DNA of 64,000 bases. Source: Bacteroidota bacterium (lineage in GTDB: Bacteria > Bacteroidota > Bacteroidia > AKYH767-A > OLB10). The notes under the pieces were generated by a model. That model was given only the letters and a program-made list of their open reading frames with translations, ran no database searches and was not told the origin of the DNA. Location of the stretch: NCBI GenBank assembly GCA_016721435.1, contig JADKIC010000018.1, positions 46,273-110,272 of the forward strand, given 5' to 3'. Position 1 is the stretch's first letter. Each line of letters begins with the position of its first letter. This document shows positions 45,775 to 54,548 of this stretch, piece after piece. The position numbers and the translations under genes are program-made.

Positions 45775-46351
45775 AATAAACCAGATAGGTCATCACCGGC
45801 AAGGGCAATAAAACGAATGTCGCCAGTCGGGGATTAACAGAATACATAGCCCATATCACCAGGATAAACATGACCAGCATATTTATCGAATACATTATTG
45901 CCGGTCCTACATACATCCGCACCCGACCGACATCTTCACTGATCCGGTTCATCAAATCACCCGTGCTGTTGCGATTGTAAAAATTCATTCCGAGGCGCTG
46001 ATACTGCGCATATACCTCGTTTTTTAAGTCATATTCTATATGGCGCGACATCACAATAATAGTTTGCCGCATTAAAAACATAAAAACACCTTTCATTAAT
46101 GCCATCGACAATACCAACACTCCAAAAATCAAAACATTATATATCAGCAAATTATAAATCTCCTGTTGATGGTCAAACCCTTGAAAAAGGCGATAGCTAT
46201 CGATATTAGCTGCAACCAGATCCAGTGCGTTTCGGGTCAATTGTGCAGGAAAAATGCCGAAAAGGTTAGAAATCGTCACAAACACTATCCCACTTAAGAA
46301 ATGCAGACGATACTTATAGAAGAATTTATTGAGTGGGAGAAGCTCTTTCAA
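45659..46351 (-). CDS. ABC exporter, N-terminal membrane part
   Basis: 230 aa with four membrane helices (SGIVFVTISNLFGIFPA; LIYNVLIFGVLVLSMALMKG; AIMYSINMLVMFILVIWAMY; LATFVLLPLPVMTYLVYFVH) and the coupling-helix region YNRNSTGDLMNRISEDVGRV. The start is a TTG at 46351 (family proteins begin M/L-K-x-L-x-x-LNK here); no in-frame ATG is upstream before a stop. The frame derails at QETFFGNTF because a T6 run (45690-45695) should be T5; corrected, it reads QETFSGIRLIKAY into the next entry. The complete protein is about 600 aa, normal for a half-size MsbA-like exporter. Confidence 0.9.
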   Translation of the reverse strand: MKELLPLNKFFYKYRLHFLSGIVFVTISNLFGIFPAQLTRNALDLVAANIDSYRLFQGFDHQQEIYNLLIYNVLIFGVLVLSMALMKGVFMFLMRQTIIVMSRHIEYDLKNEVYAQYQRLGMNFYNRNSTGDLMNRISEDVGRVRMYVGPAIMYSINMLVMFILVIWAMYSVNPRLATFVLLPLPVMTYLVYFVHNRINKRSEEVQEQLSTLSTFVQETFFGNTFDKGLR

Positions 46352-46464
46352 GAGGTTAAGTTCTGATTTTCAATATCAAAGAGAGTACAGTCAACTGTTT
46401 TGATGATCAAAGGGTAAAGATAGAAATTCGATAGCTGAGCGCCCTTTGCTCCTGCTTCATTTAT

Positions 46465-46497
46465 TTTGCTCTTGAAGACATAAAAAGCCTAACTTTG
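46465..46497 (+). promoter_or_regulatory. Promoter of the leucine-dehydrogenase-like gene
   Basis: TTTG at 46465-46468 and TAACTTTG at 46490-46497, separated by 21 bp, match the Bacteroidota -33/-7 consensus exactly. The start codon is 27 bp downstream. Confidence 0.7.
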
Positions 46498-46523
46498 CCG
46501 ACACAACAGAAAGCCCAAGTTTC

Positions 46524-46886
46524 ATGATCGAAGTGAAAGATAAAAAGCCAGAAGTAGCTGCCATTAACACCAATATTTTCGAAAACATCGCTGCCAGTCA
46601 TCATGAGCAGGTTGTATTTTGTCATGATCCTGAAACAGGTCTGAAAGCCATCATTGCCATTCACAATACAGTACTGGGTCCTGCCTTAGGTGGTACCCGT
46701 ATGTGGATGTACAAATCAGAATCAGAAGCGTTGAATGATGTGCTCCGTTTATCCCGAGGAATGACTTATAAAGCAGCCATCTCCGGTTTAAATTTGGGAG
46801 GAGGAAAAGCTGTCATTATTGGTGACAGTAAAAAGATAAATCAGAAGTACTTTTTAGAAAATTCGGAAGGTTCATTAAAAATCTGA
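46524..46886 (+). CDS. Leucine-dehydrogenase-like amino-acid dehydrogenase, N-terminal part
   Basis: 120 aa holding the substrate domain of the Glu/Leu/Phe/Val dehydrogenase family: HDPETGLKAIIAIHNTVLGP, GGTRMWMY, LSRGMTYKAAISGLNLGGGK with the conserved lysines. The enzyme oxidatively deaminates branched-chain amino acids with NAD. The frame derails after GDSKK: a G is missing at about 46835 (AAAAAGAT should be AAAAAGGAT). Correct continuation: DKSEVLFRKFGRFIKNLSGK. The promoter is at 46465-46497. Confidence 0.9.
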   Translation: MIEVKDKKPEVAAINTNIFENIAASHHEQVVFCHDPETGLKAIIAIHNTVLGPALGGTRMWMYKSESEALNDVLRLSRGMTYKAAISGLNLGGGKAVIIGDSKKINQKYFLENSEGSLKI

Positions 46887-46933
46887 GCGGAAAATATATT
46901 ACTGCTGAAGATGTAGGTACCAGTACCAAGGAT

Positions 46934-47632
46934 ATGGAATACGTAGCGATGGAAACAAAGCACGTAACCGGTTTGCCGGAGTCGATGGGTGGTGGCGGAG
47001 ATCCTTCTCCGGTTACCGCTTATGGTGTATACATGGGAATGAAAGCTGCTGCGCAATTTGCCTGGGGGAATGATAATCTGAGTGGTAAAAAAGTAGTAGT
47101 TCAGGGTGTAGGTCATGTCGGAGAAAATCTGGTAAAAAATCTCAAAAAAGAGAATGCTGTTGTTTACATCACTGACATCAACGATGAACAATTAAAAAAG
47201 GTATCAACAGAATATGGTGCGGTAGTCATCAAACCGGAAGAGGTGTATGATATGGACATGGATATTTATGCTCCATGTGCATTGGGTGCCACTTTGAATA
47301 CAGAAAACATTAACCGGCTGCATTGTCAAATCATCGCCGGAGCTGCCAACAATCAGCTGGCTGAAGAAACGGTACATGGTCCGATGTTAATGGATAAGGG
47401 AATTATTTACGCTCCCGACTTTCTTATTAATGCCGGTGGACTCATCAATGTGTACTCCGAGTTAATTGGCTACAATCGTCAGAGAGCGCTCACACAAACA
47501 GAACATATCTACGCGGTCACGCTGGAAATATTAAAAAAGGCTAAAGCAGAAAACTCTTATCCACAAGCTTCCGCCATCATGTTAGCAGAGAAGAGAATTG
47601 CTGATATCAGCAAAGTAAAATCCAGTATGTAA
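46934..47632 (+). CDS. Leucine-dehydrogenase-like amino-acid dehydrogenase, NAD-binding part
   Basis: 232 aa; the real reading frame extends back to about 46836 (ITAEDVGTSTKDMEYVAMET). A Rossmann domain follows: VVVQGVGHVGENLVKNLKKE (GxGxxG), ITDINDEQLKK, then APCALGATLN, IAGAANNQLAE and YAPDFLINAGGLINVYSEL. With the N-terminal piece the enzyme is about 369 aa, the usual length for leucine dehydrogenase. The NAD site and catalytic residues are intact, so the enzyme would be active if the upstream base loss is an artefact. Confidence 0.9.
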   Translation: MEYVAMETKHVTGLPESMGGGGDPSPVTAYGVYMGMKAAAQFAWGNDNLSGKKVVVQGVGHVGENLVKNLKKENAVVYITDINDEQLKKVSTEYGAVVIKPEEVYDMDMDIYAPCALGATLNTENINRLHCQIIAGAANNQLAEETVHGPMLMDKGIIYAPDFLINAGGLINVYSELIGYNRQRALTQTEHIYAVTLEILKKAKAENSYPQASAIMLAEKRIADISKVKSSM

Positions 47633-47685
47633 TTGCAATTATTGATTCTTCCTTTATAAAATATAAAACACCGTTCTTGTATTCC

Positions 47686-48624
47686 ATGTTAAGTAGAAGG
47701 CATCTGCGCATACGCGTCATGCAGGCATTATATGCCTTTTATCAATCCGAACAGAAAGACATCCGTCGATCCGAACTGGAATTATTGAATGGAACCGAGA
47801 AAATTTTCGAACTCTACCTCACCATCCTGCAATTTTTTAACGAACTCGCCTATCAGGAGTACATGTACTATGAAGATATGCCTGCTTCGATGGTGACCGG
47901 TAAACGGAAAACAGCGGCATCTACATTAAAAAGTATTGGTTTCCTTCAATGGATTGAAGAGAACAAGCAGCTGACTGATGAAGTAAAGAAAAGAAAAATC
48001 AGCTGGCAGAATGATATTGACATCGTGAAGAAGGCTTTTTTTCATCTCCGCCAGCAGGATGCTTATCAGGAGTTTATTGTTTCCGACACCCATACTGCAG
48101 AACAGGAAAGTAAATTCCTGAAATGGTTGTTCAAAGAACTCTTCAGTACTACGGATTTTATTTCCCATCTCCTGGAAGAAAAAAATATTTACTGGGCAGA
48201 AAGTCTGGATCTGGTGGAGTCGATGGTAGTAAAAACGTATGAGAGCGCTAAGGGTGCAAGTAGTTTCCAATTGTTGCCCCTGTTTAAAGATCAGGAAGAC
48301 GACACTAAGTTCATGCAGGAATTAATTCAGAAAACCATTCGCGACGACGCTTACTTTCAACAACTGATAGCGGATAAAACTAAGAACTGGGATGCCGACA
48401 GGATTGCACTCGTAGATATTATCCTGATGAAAATGGCGCTCTGCGAAATCCTGAACCTCTCTACCATTCCGGTAAAGGTGAGCATCAATGAATACATCGA
48501 CATCTCTAAAGATTACAGTACCCCAAATAGTAAGTCCTTCATCAATGGTGTGATTGATAAATTGGTGATTGAATTAAAAACCCAGGGGAAAATTCAAAAA
48601 ACAGGTCGGGGACTTGTAGAATAA
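47686..48624 (+). CDS. nusB: Transcription antitermination factor NusB (long Bacteroidota form)
   Basis: 312 aa from the ATG at 47686 (MLSRRHLRIRVMQALYAFYQ); a TTG at 47677 is an unlikely alternative. The N-terminal R-R-x-L-R-x-x-x-M-Q-A-L-Y motif and the C-terminal helices (WDADRIALVDIILMKMALCE, STIPVKVSINEYIDISKDYS, SFINGVIDKLV) are NusB core. A ~150-aa insert in the middle makes the protein twice the length of the E. coli form, as usual in Bacteroidota. NusB with NusE binds boxA of rRNA leaders to prevent premature termination. First of a run of same-strand housekeeping genes. Confidence 0.93.
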   Translation: MLSRRHLRIRVMQALYAFYQSEQKDIRRSELELLNGTEKIFELYLTILQFFNELAYQEYMYYEDMPASMVTGKRKTAASTLKSIGFLQWIEENKQLTDEVKKRKISWQNDIDIVKKAFFHLRQQDAYQEFIVSDTHTAEQESKFLKWLFKELFSTTDFISHLLEEKNIYWAESLDLVESMVVKTYESAKGASSFQLLPLFKDQEDDTKFMQELIQKTIRDDAYFQQLIADKTKNWDADRIALVDIILMKMALCEILNLSTIPVKVSINEYIDISKDYSTPNSKSFINGVIDKLVIELKTQGKIQKTGRGLVE

Positions 48625-48635
48625 GTCGAAGAAAG

Positions 48636-49120
48636 ATGAAAAAATATTTCTGTTAATAGTGGCCTGCTGCTTCCTCCTGAGCGCCTGTTCTAATCCCGAA
48701 AAAGAAAAGAAAAACGGAGAAATGAGGGTATCACCGGACATCGTCAATAATCCGGCATCCGCCAGTGGGGAACAAGGTGAAAATCCGCTTCCTGCATTCA
48801 GCTTTGAAATGACCAATTATGATTTTGGGACGATCAACTCCGGCGATGAAGTGAAATATGAGTTCAAGTTTAAAAATACCGGCAATGCAGACTTAATCAT
48901 TTCGCAGGTAAAGGGTTCTTGTGGTTGTACCACTCCAGAATATACCCAGGATCCGGTAAAGCCCGGTGATGAAGGAAATATAAAAGTGACCTTCAGAAGT
49001 GCCGGCATGGCGGGACAGATTGTGAAGGATATTACCATTTTGGCCAATACCCAACCCACTACAAAAGTGCTCACCATCAGTGGTGAAGTCATTCAGAAGA
49101 ATATTAAGGAGGCTCAATAA
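48636..49120 (+). CDS. DUF1573 lipoprotein (frameshift in signal peptide)
   Basis: The mature domain is an Ig-like DUF1573 fold: DFGTINSGDEVKYEFKFKNT, VKGSCGCTTPEY and TVTFRSAGMAGQ-like residues before ITILANTQPTTKVLTISGEV. The ATG at 48636 followed by A7 would give MKKIFLLIVACCFLLSACSN, a perfect lipoprotein signal with lipobox LSAC. The window has A6 (48639-48644), so the frame stops at once; the longest intact frame starts at 48659 without the ATG. Eleven bases after nusB, so probably co-transcribed. Function unknown; the family is surface- or periplasm-located. Confidence 0.85.
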
Positions 49121-49183
49121 GAGTCACCAGAGTACTTTTAACAAGACAACCAAATCTATTTATAGCCCATAAAACCCATAAAA

Positions 49184-49510
49184 ATGAGTAATTTATCTAT
49201 TCTACTACAGGCAGCCGGCGGAGGTGCCATGCAACAAATGGTGATGATCCTTATGATCATCGTTGTTTTTTACTTTTTCATGATTCGTCCTCAGATGAAG
49301 AAAGCCAAGCTCGAAAAAACCTTTAAAGAGAGTATTAAGAAAGGTGATAAGGTGGTGACTATCGGTGGAGTACACGGTAAAATTCTGGAAGTTCAGGACA
49401 AAACTTTTACACTCGAAATTGATCAAAATGTGAAAGTGAAAATTGAAAAGACCGCCATTTCAGCCGACGCTACCAAGCAATATTCAGCCCCGGAGGAAGT
49501 AAAAAAATAA
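49184..49510 (+). CDS. yajC: Preprotein translocase subunit YajC
   Basis: 108 aa. One membrane helix (MQQMVMILMIIVVFYFFMIR) followed by the signature RPQMKKAKLEKTFKESIKKG and the small beta-barrel DKVVTIGGVHGKILEVQDKT. YajC is the accessory inner-membrane subunit of the SecDF-YajC complex that helps protein export. Its place between DUF1573 and YbbR is common in Bacteroidota. Confidence 0.96.
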   Translation: MSNLSILLQAAGGGAMQQMVMILMIIVVFYFFMIRPQMKKAKLEKTFKESIKKGDKVVTIGGVHGKILEVQDKTFTLEIDQNVKVKIEKTAISADATKQYSAPEEVKK

Positions 49511-49554
49511 GTGAAGCGTTTTCTTTAATACACTTTCGGTAACTTAGTCCCAAA

Positions 49555-50506
49555 GTGTCAGCGTTAAAAAACATATTCTCTTTTGGCAGAGGCAACAAAT
49601 CGTCGGTTACTTTCCTGATTTGCTTTGTTCTGGCAACCTGCATCTGGGTGTTGAATTCTCTGAACAACAGTCATGCTACGACCGTGCGCATACCGGTCAG
49701 CTATGATCTGAAATTCAGAGACAGAGCAACGTCGCAGATACCTGAGTTTTTGGAAATTGATGTAAAGGCCAGAGGATTTACATTGATGGAGTTCGTGAAG
49801 GTGAGCAGACGCTATAAAATCAGACCGCTCGAAAATTCCAATTTCTCCACGGATACTGTCATGTCTTCCATGGATGCAGTCTGGCCCCTGATGCGGGAGT
49901 TCGGAAAGGAAATAGAGATCACGCGCATCCACCCCAAACAATTGTTTCTGTCGTGTAATAAATCCTTCTCTAAGAAAGTGGCGGTAAAAGGAAATTTCCG
50001 CTTGAAATTTAAACCCTCCTTCCTGGAATCCGGTCCCTTTGTTTTTTATCCTGACAGTGTATTCCTCTTTTCATCAACACCTATTCCGGAGGAGATGAAA
50101 GATATTTATACTGAAAATATTGTTTTCGAAAATGCAGATAAAGACATCTTCAGGAAATTAAAATTGCAATTACCTCGTGGTGATTATCATCTCTCCTCTA
50201 AAGAGAGCTGGTTGTTGATTCCTATTGAACCGGGAACAGAAATAACCCTGGAAGTGCCAATCATCAGCAATAACAGGTACGCTTCCGAAAGTCTTTATTC
50301 CCAACTATGTAAAAGTTACTTGTCTGGTTCCGCTAAGCAAGTTTACAGGCACGAAGCCCGGATTATTCTCTTTCGTTACCGAGGCTTCTGCTCTCAATAG
50401 TGATAAAGTTATCGTTCGTTTAAAGAGAAAACCCTATTGGGCCGGTAAAATACGCTGGGAACCTACTACTGTGAAGCGATTCGCAAAAAATATAAAATCA
50501 TCATGA
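49555..50506 (+). CDS. YbbR-like (CdaR-type) membrane-anchored protein (frameshift near C-terminus)
   Basis: The start is the GTG at 49555. One N-terminal membrane helix (VTFLICFVLATCIWVLNSL) is followed by tandem YbbR repeats (HATTVRIPVSYDLKF; EFLEIDVKARGFTLMEF; KKVAVKGNFRLKFKPSFLES). The annotated open frame ends at 50400, but from about 50272 the correct sequence is in another frame: TGTLPKVFIPNYVKVTCLVP ... DKVIVRLKRKPYWAGKIRWE to TGA 50506. One base is missing in AATAACAGG. The corrected protein is about 317 aa. YbbR domains modulate diadenylate cyclase in Firmicutes; no cyclase is nearby, so the role here is unproven. It overlaps coaE by 4 bp. Confidence 0.85.
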
Positions 50507-51111
50507 TCAGGGCAGGTGTTACAGGTGGAATTGGATCAGGCAAGAGTATTGTCTGTCACCTCTTTTCGATGCTGGGAATCCCTGTCTACAATGCTGACCA
50601 ATCCGCGAAAATGCTCATGGAACGGGATGATACATTAAAGAATGATATAAGAGTGCTCATCGGAACTGAAGCGTATTTAGAAGATGAAACACTGAACAGG
50701 TCCTATTTGGCCGCTCAGGTATTTAATAACGAGCAATTGCTTCTGGAGTTGAATAAGCTTGTCCACCCTGCTGTGATGAAAGATTACACCAACTGGCTCA
50801 TGGATCATAGCAAGAGCGCCTACACCCTGCTGGAAGCCGCTATTATGATGGAGACAGGTATCCATAAAGAACTGGATGCGGTCATTGTGGTAGATGCCCC
50901 TGAACCGCTGAGGATAGCCAGAGTGAAAAACAGGGACGGCCGCAGTGAGGTAGAAATAAAAGAGATCCTATCCCGTCAATGGTCTTCCGAAGAAAAGATA
51001 AAATATGCTTCCTTTGTAGTTGAAAACGACGATAAAAATCTGGTCATCCCACAGGTGCTGGAAATTGATAACATTTTAAGAAGAAAAAGTAATAGTGGAA
51101 TTACCTCTTGA
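50503..51111 (+). CDS. coaE: Dephospho-CoA kinase
   Basis: 202 aa. It phosphorylates dephospho-CoA to CoA, the last step of CoA synthesis. P-loop GVTGGIGSGKS at the N-terminus, NADQSAKMLM (the YDAD-like substrate motif), HPAVMKDYTNWL, and the lid IARVKNRDGRSEVEIKEILS. Length is normal. The start ATG lies inside the end of the YbbR frame (ATGA), and the 3' end overlaps the next gene, so translation is probably coupled. Confidence 0.96.
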   Translation: MIRAGVTGGIGSGKSIVCHLFSMLGIPVYNADQSAKMLMERDDTLKNDIRVLIGTEAYLEDETLNRSYLAAQVFNNEQLLLELNKLVHPAVMKDYTNWLMDHSKSAYTLLEAAIMMETGIHKELDAVIVVDAPEPLRIARVKNRDGRSEVEIKEILSRQWSSEEKIKYASFVVENDDKNLVIPQVLEIDNILRRKSNSGITS

Positions 51112-52033
51112 TGCACTGAGCAAAGGCTATCGTATTCCCGGGACAGAAATTTATATCGATCCTCTGGAGCCGGTACGCTGTGCTATTATCAGTCATGCGC
51201 ATGGTGATCACGCTGTGGAAGGACATGAAAACGTGTATTGCAGTGCCGGTACAGCGGCGCTGATCAGTAAACGGTTTACCTACCCGGCAAAGAAAATTTT
51301 TGAAATGCCTTTTGGTGAGACAGTTACCATTGAAGGAATAAAAGTGAGTCTGCACCCTGCCGGACATATGTTGGGATCTTCACAAGTGAGATGGGAGAAA
51401 GACGGGAAAATTATCGTGTACTCGGGCGATTATAAGCGAGAAGAAGATAAAAGCTGCGAGCCTTTTGAAATTGTTAAATGTGATACCTTTATCACAGAAG
51501 TCACCTTTGGTCAGCAGGACAAAACGCATCCGCCGGCCGCTGAGATCATTGCTGCACTTAACACACACGATGGTCTCAATATGCTTATCGGGGCTTATAA
51601 TCTCGGCAAAGCACAACGCCTCACCCGCCTGATCAACGATAATCTTCCATCGTACAGAGTGATGATTCATTCCAAGATGGTGGCTTATCATAAAGTGTAC
51701 GAGAGCATGGGCTTTTCGCTGGGTCCCTGGGAGCCGTATAAAAGGGAGGCCTTCAAAAATCAGAAGAATATCATCTATCTGGTTTCGCCCGCAACCCTGC
51801 TTAATTTCCGTCCTGCCAAACATTTCATCAGAGCTTTTGCTACAGGCTGGGAAGAGAAAGCCGCGCGTTATGATTTTTCTGTTCCGGTAAGTGATCATGC
51901 GGATTGGCCTTCGCTGATACGTACAATTAAAGAATGTGAAGCGAAGGAAATTTTTACCATTCACGGAGAAGGGGAAACATTGAAGAACACGCCTGAATTA
52001 TCCGGCATTTTCATAGCACCCTTAAAGCATTGA
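51095..52033 (+). CDS. Ligase-associated-type MBL/beta-CASP DNA exonuclease
   Basis: 312 aa from a GTG at 51095 that overlaps coaE by 17 bp. Metallo-beta-lactamase motifs: SHAHGDHA (HxHxDH), HPAGHMLGSSQV, IVYSGDYKRE and a late SDHADWPSL, with a beta-CASP insert. The family (also called mRNA 3'-end-processing-like exonuclease) commonly sits beside an ATP-dependent DNA ligase and a DEXH helicase as a repair set. Here the next gene is nnr and no ligase is in the window, so the partner genes are elsewhere or absent. Overlaps the next start (TTGA). Confidence 0.9.
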   Translation: MELPLDALSKGYRIPGTEIYIDPLEPVRCAIISHAHGDHAVEGHENVYCSAGTAALISKRFTYPAKKIFEMPFGETVTIEGIKVSLHPAGHMLGSSQVRWEKDGKIIVYSGDYKREEDKSCEPFEIVKCDTFITEVTFGQQDKTHPPAAEIIAALNTHDGLNMLIGAYNLGKAQRLTRLINDNLPSYRVMIHSKMVAYHKVYESMGFSLGPWEPYKREAFKNQKNIIYLVSPATLLNFRPAKHFIRAFATGWEEKAARYDFSVPVSDHADWPSLIRTIKECEAKEIFTIHGEGETLKNTPELSGIFIAPLKH

Positions 52034-52353
52034 TTAAGGTTATCTCCAACGAGCAAGTCCGGCTCATCGACAAACAAACCATCGAGCGGCAGGGAATTTC
52101 CTCAGACGATTTGATGGAGAAAGCCGCGAAAGCCTGTGCCGAACGATTGCTGGAGAGTTTCGAACCCGGCATCTCCTTCGCCATCTTTTGCGGGAAGGGA
52201 AATAATGGTGGAGATGGACTGGCTATAGCGAGAATACTCTGGCAACGTGGAAAAACAGTTTCGGTTTATATCGTTGAAGATACTGGAACGGCATCAGCCG
52301 ACTTTCAACTAAATTTTCAACGGCTTACGGAACTAAAAAGATCTTGCTGTTGA
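52030..52353 (+). CDS. nnr: NAD(P)HX repair enzyme, epimerase (NnrE) domain
   Basis: 107 aa. A TTG start at 52030 overlaps the TGA of the upstream gene. MIKVISNEQVRLIDKQTIER, DDLMEKAAKACAERLLE and FCGKGNNGGDGLAIARILWQ are the YjeF-N/NnrE fold, which epimerises damaged (R)-NAD(P)HX. The frame ends at RSCC*; the correct sequence continues in another frame as KDLAVDVKTTEDIPTLEG if A5 at 52335-52339 is reduced to A4. The downstream piece is the next entry. Confidence 0.9.
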   Translation: MIKVISNEQVRLIDKQTIERQGISSDDLMEKAAKACAERLLESFEPGISFAIFCGKGNNGGDGLAIARILWQRGKTVSVYIVEDTGTASADFQLNFQRLTELKRSCC

Positions 52354-52426
52354 CGTTAAAACTACTGAAGACATTCCCACGCTCGAAGGTACGGCGGTTA
52401 TTGTAGATGCCCTTTTCGGTTCCGGA

Positions 52427-53551
52427 TTGAACAGAACTCCGTCCGGTATGGCAGCTGAAATCATTCAGGCGATCAACGCATCTGCAAATCCTGTTGTTGC
52501 CATTGATATTCCCAGTGGTCTTTACGGAGATAAACATACCGACGATTTATCGACAGTCGTACGAGCCACCACCACCCTCACCTTCCAGGTTCCCCGCCCT
52601 GTATTTTTTTATCCGGAATATGAACAGCAAATCGGCGAATGGCAGTTGCTGGATATTGGTCTCGACGTAAAAGCAGTTTTAGAGTCCCCGCCTATGCCTT
52701 TTGTTCCTGATAATAATGACATCACTTCCCTCCTGCCCTATCGTCCTTTGTTCGGACACAAGGGTATTTTCGGACATGCCTTGCTGTTAGCAGGTAGTTA
52801 CGGAAAAGCCGGAGCCGCCATTTTAGCTGGACGCGCCTGTCTTAAAAGCGGAGCCGGACTGGTAACGGTACGCACCCCCGCAAAATGTGTGACACCCTTG
52901 CAATCAGCATTACCAGAAGCGATGTGCATTCCCGACGAAGAAGAAACTTTCCTCTCTACCATTATTAAACCGGCTACTTACGTTGCTATTGGTGCAGGAC
53001 CCGGTTTAGGCATCGACAAGCAAACAGGCAATGTAATCAAGCGCATGCTCCAGGATTTTGATTGTCCGATGGTGCTGGATGCAGATGCGTTAAACATACT
53101 GGCAGAAAATCCAACCTGGCTTCATTTCTTACCTGCCGGAACCATTCTCACCCCGCATATCGGAGAATTCTCCCGCCTCGCCGGAAAAATTGCCGATCCC
53201 TTTGAACGCACAAAAAAACAAATCGAGTTCTCGAAAAAATTCAACTGCTACATCTTATTAAAAGGACGATTCAGCGCCCTCTCCTGCCCCGACGGACAAT
53301 TATTTTTCAATCCCACCGGAAATAACGGCATGGCGAAAGGTGGTTCAGGAGATGTGCTCACCGGATTGATAACAGGATTGCTTGCACAAGGATTATCCCC
53401 GATGAAAGCTGCACTCTGCGGAGCCTACATCCACGGCTTAGCCGGCGACCACTGCGCTAAAACCAGCAGCCCCATCACCATGACCGCCAACGAACTCATT
53501 GACTTTTTTGAGATTGCTTTTAATGAAGTAAAAAAAATTTCCACCTCCTGA
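52427..53551 (+). CDS. nnr: NAD(P)HX repair enzyme, rest of NnrE and dehydratase (NnrD) domain
   Basis: 374 aa; the real frame extends back to about 52339. The first ~75 residues complete NnrE (VVAIDIPSGLYGDKHTDD; VRATTTLTFQVPRP). From about residue 110 the ribokinase-like NnrD domain follows: GHKGIFGHALLLAGSYGKAG, AGRACLKSGAGLVTVRTP, AIGAGPGLG, VLDADALNILAENP, LTPHIGEFSRL and NGMAKGGSGDVLTGLITGLL. It dehydrates (S)-NAD(P)HX back to NAD(P)H using ATP or ADP. The full bifunctional enzyme is about 505 aa, normal for Nnr. Confidence 0.92.
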   Translation: MNRTPSGMAAEIIQAINASANPVVAIDIPSGLYGDKHTDDLSTVVRATTTLTFQVPRPVFFYPEYEQQIGEWQLLDIGLDVKAVLESPPMPFVPDNNDITSLLPYRPLFGHKGIFGHALLLAGSYGKAGAAILAGRACLKSGAGLVTVRTPAKCVTPLQSALPEAMCIPDEEETFLSTIIKPATYVAIGAGPGLGIDKQTGNVIKRMLQDFDCPMVLDADALNILAENPTWLHFLPAGTILTPHIGEFSRLAGKIADPFERTKKQIEFSKKFNCYILLKGRFSALSCPDGQLFFNPTGNNGMAKGGSGDVLTGLITGLLAQGLSPMKAALCGAYIHGLAGDHCAKTSSPITMTANELIDFFEIAFNEVKKISTS

Positions 53552-53552
53552 C

Positions 53553-53590
53553 TCTTAGTGTCTCTTAGTGTCCTTAGTGGCTTAGTGGTA
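53553..53590. repeat. Short CTTAGTGTC-type repeat
   Basis: CTCTTAGTGTCTCTTAGTGT and CCTTAGTGGCTTAGTGG give four imperfect CTTAGTG units just after the nnr stop. From memory this resembles a dispersed intergenic motif of Bacteroidota; it has no coding potential. Confidence 0.6.
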
Positions 53591-53622
53591 AAAAAGAAAG
53601 GTTTGAACAATAACTTCAAGTT

Positions 53623-54426
53623 CTAACTCTTCCCGAGTTCTACTGCCCGGTCGAGGGCTTTTTGAACGCCTGCGCCGATACGTTCATCGATTTTGTTTTC
53701 GGAAAATGAGCGGAGAGCGGCTTCGGTAGTACCGCCTTTGGAAGCTACTTTTTCGATCCATTCCTTGCAGTTGAGTTCGGATTGCTGATAGAGACTCATC
53801 GCTCCTGAAAAAGTCTGCATCACCAGCAACTCTGCTTCGGATTTATTAAATCCCATTTGCATCGCTGTATTCACCATCGCATCCATGAAATAATATACAT
53901 ATGCAGGACCCGATCCCGAAACAGCGGTAACGGCATCCAGCAAATCTTCCTTCTCTACATACAGCGTTTTACCTGTCGTAGATAAAAGATTCTGCACCAG
54001 GGCCTGTTCATGACGGGTAACGGCATCCGTAGCCGTAAAAGCGGTCATCCCCTGCCCTATCTGCGCCGGAAGGTTCGGCATCGAGCGAATCACCTTGTCT
54101 ATATTCAACGCCTTCTTAATCGTGCTGATCTTCACCCCGGCCATGATACTGAGAAAGACCTGGTTCTTGTTTACCGCCTTCGCCATGCTCTCCGAAAGCT
54201 GCATAAAATCCTGTGGCTTTACGGCTAAGATGATGAGGTCGGCTTTAGAGATGCAATCACCCGCTTCATTATACACTTCCCCCACATTGAGGCTCTTCAA
54301 CTCATCGGTTTTTCCAATGGTTTTTTCAAGAATCATCAACTGACTCCGGGTAACAACGTGCGAATTGATAAACGCCTTGGCATAGGTAATACCCATATTA
54401 CCGCCGCCGATGATGAGAATATTCAT
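53623..54426 (-). CDS. proC: Pyrroline-5-carboxylate reductase
   Basis: 267 aa. It reduces 1-pyrroline-5-carboxylate to proline with NAD(P)H. Rossmann motif NILIIGGGNMG at the start, AVKPQDF, then MPNLPAQIGQGMTAF, and the substrate/dimerisation signature VTAVSGSGPAYVYYFMDAMV with GGTTEAAL near the end. Length and motifs are canonical and the frame is intact. Convergent with nnr and in tandem with the Sua5/YciO gene. Confidence 0.96.
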   Translation of the reverse strand: MNILIIGGGNMGITYAKAFINSHVVTRSQLMILEKTIGKTDELKSLNVGEVYNEAGDCISKADLIILAVKPQDFMQLSESMAKAVNKNQVFLSIMAGVKISTIKKALNIDKVIRSMPNLPAQIGQGMTAFTATDAVTRHEQALVQNLLSTTGKTLYVEKEDLLDAVTAVSGSGPAYVYYFMDAMVNTAMQMGFNKSEAELLVMQTFSGAMSLYQQSELNCKEWIEKVASKGGTTEAALRSFSENKIDERIGAGVQKALDRAVELGKS

Positions 54427-54548
54427 TTAAAATTATTTTTCAGACTTTTTATACGCTCCATCCCTAAAAAAGTTCGTTCCTATTAATCCGCGAAAATCCT
54501 AAAAAATCAGCGTCACTTGTCTCGGCGCAGAATGTGACGAGATCTGCG

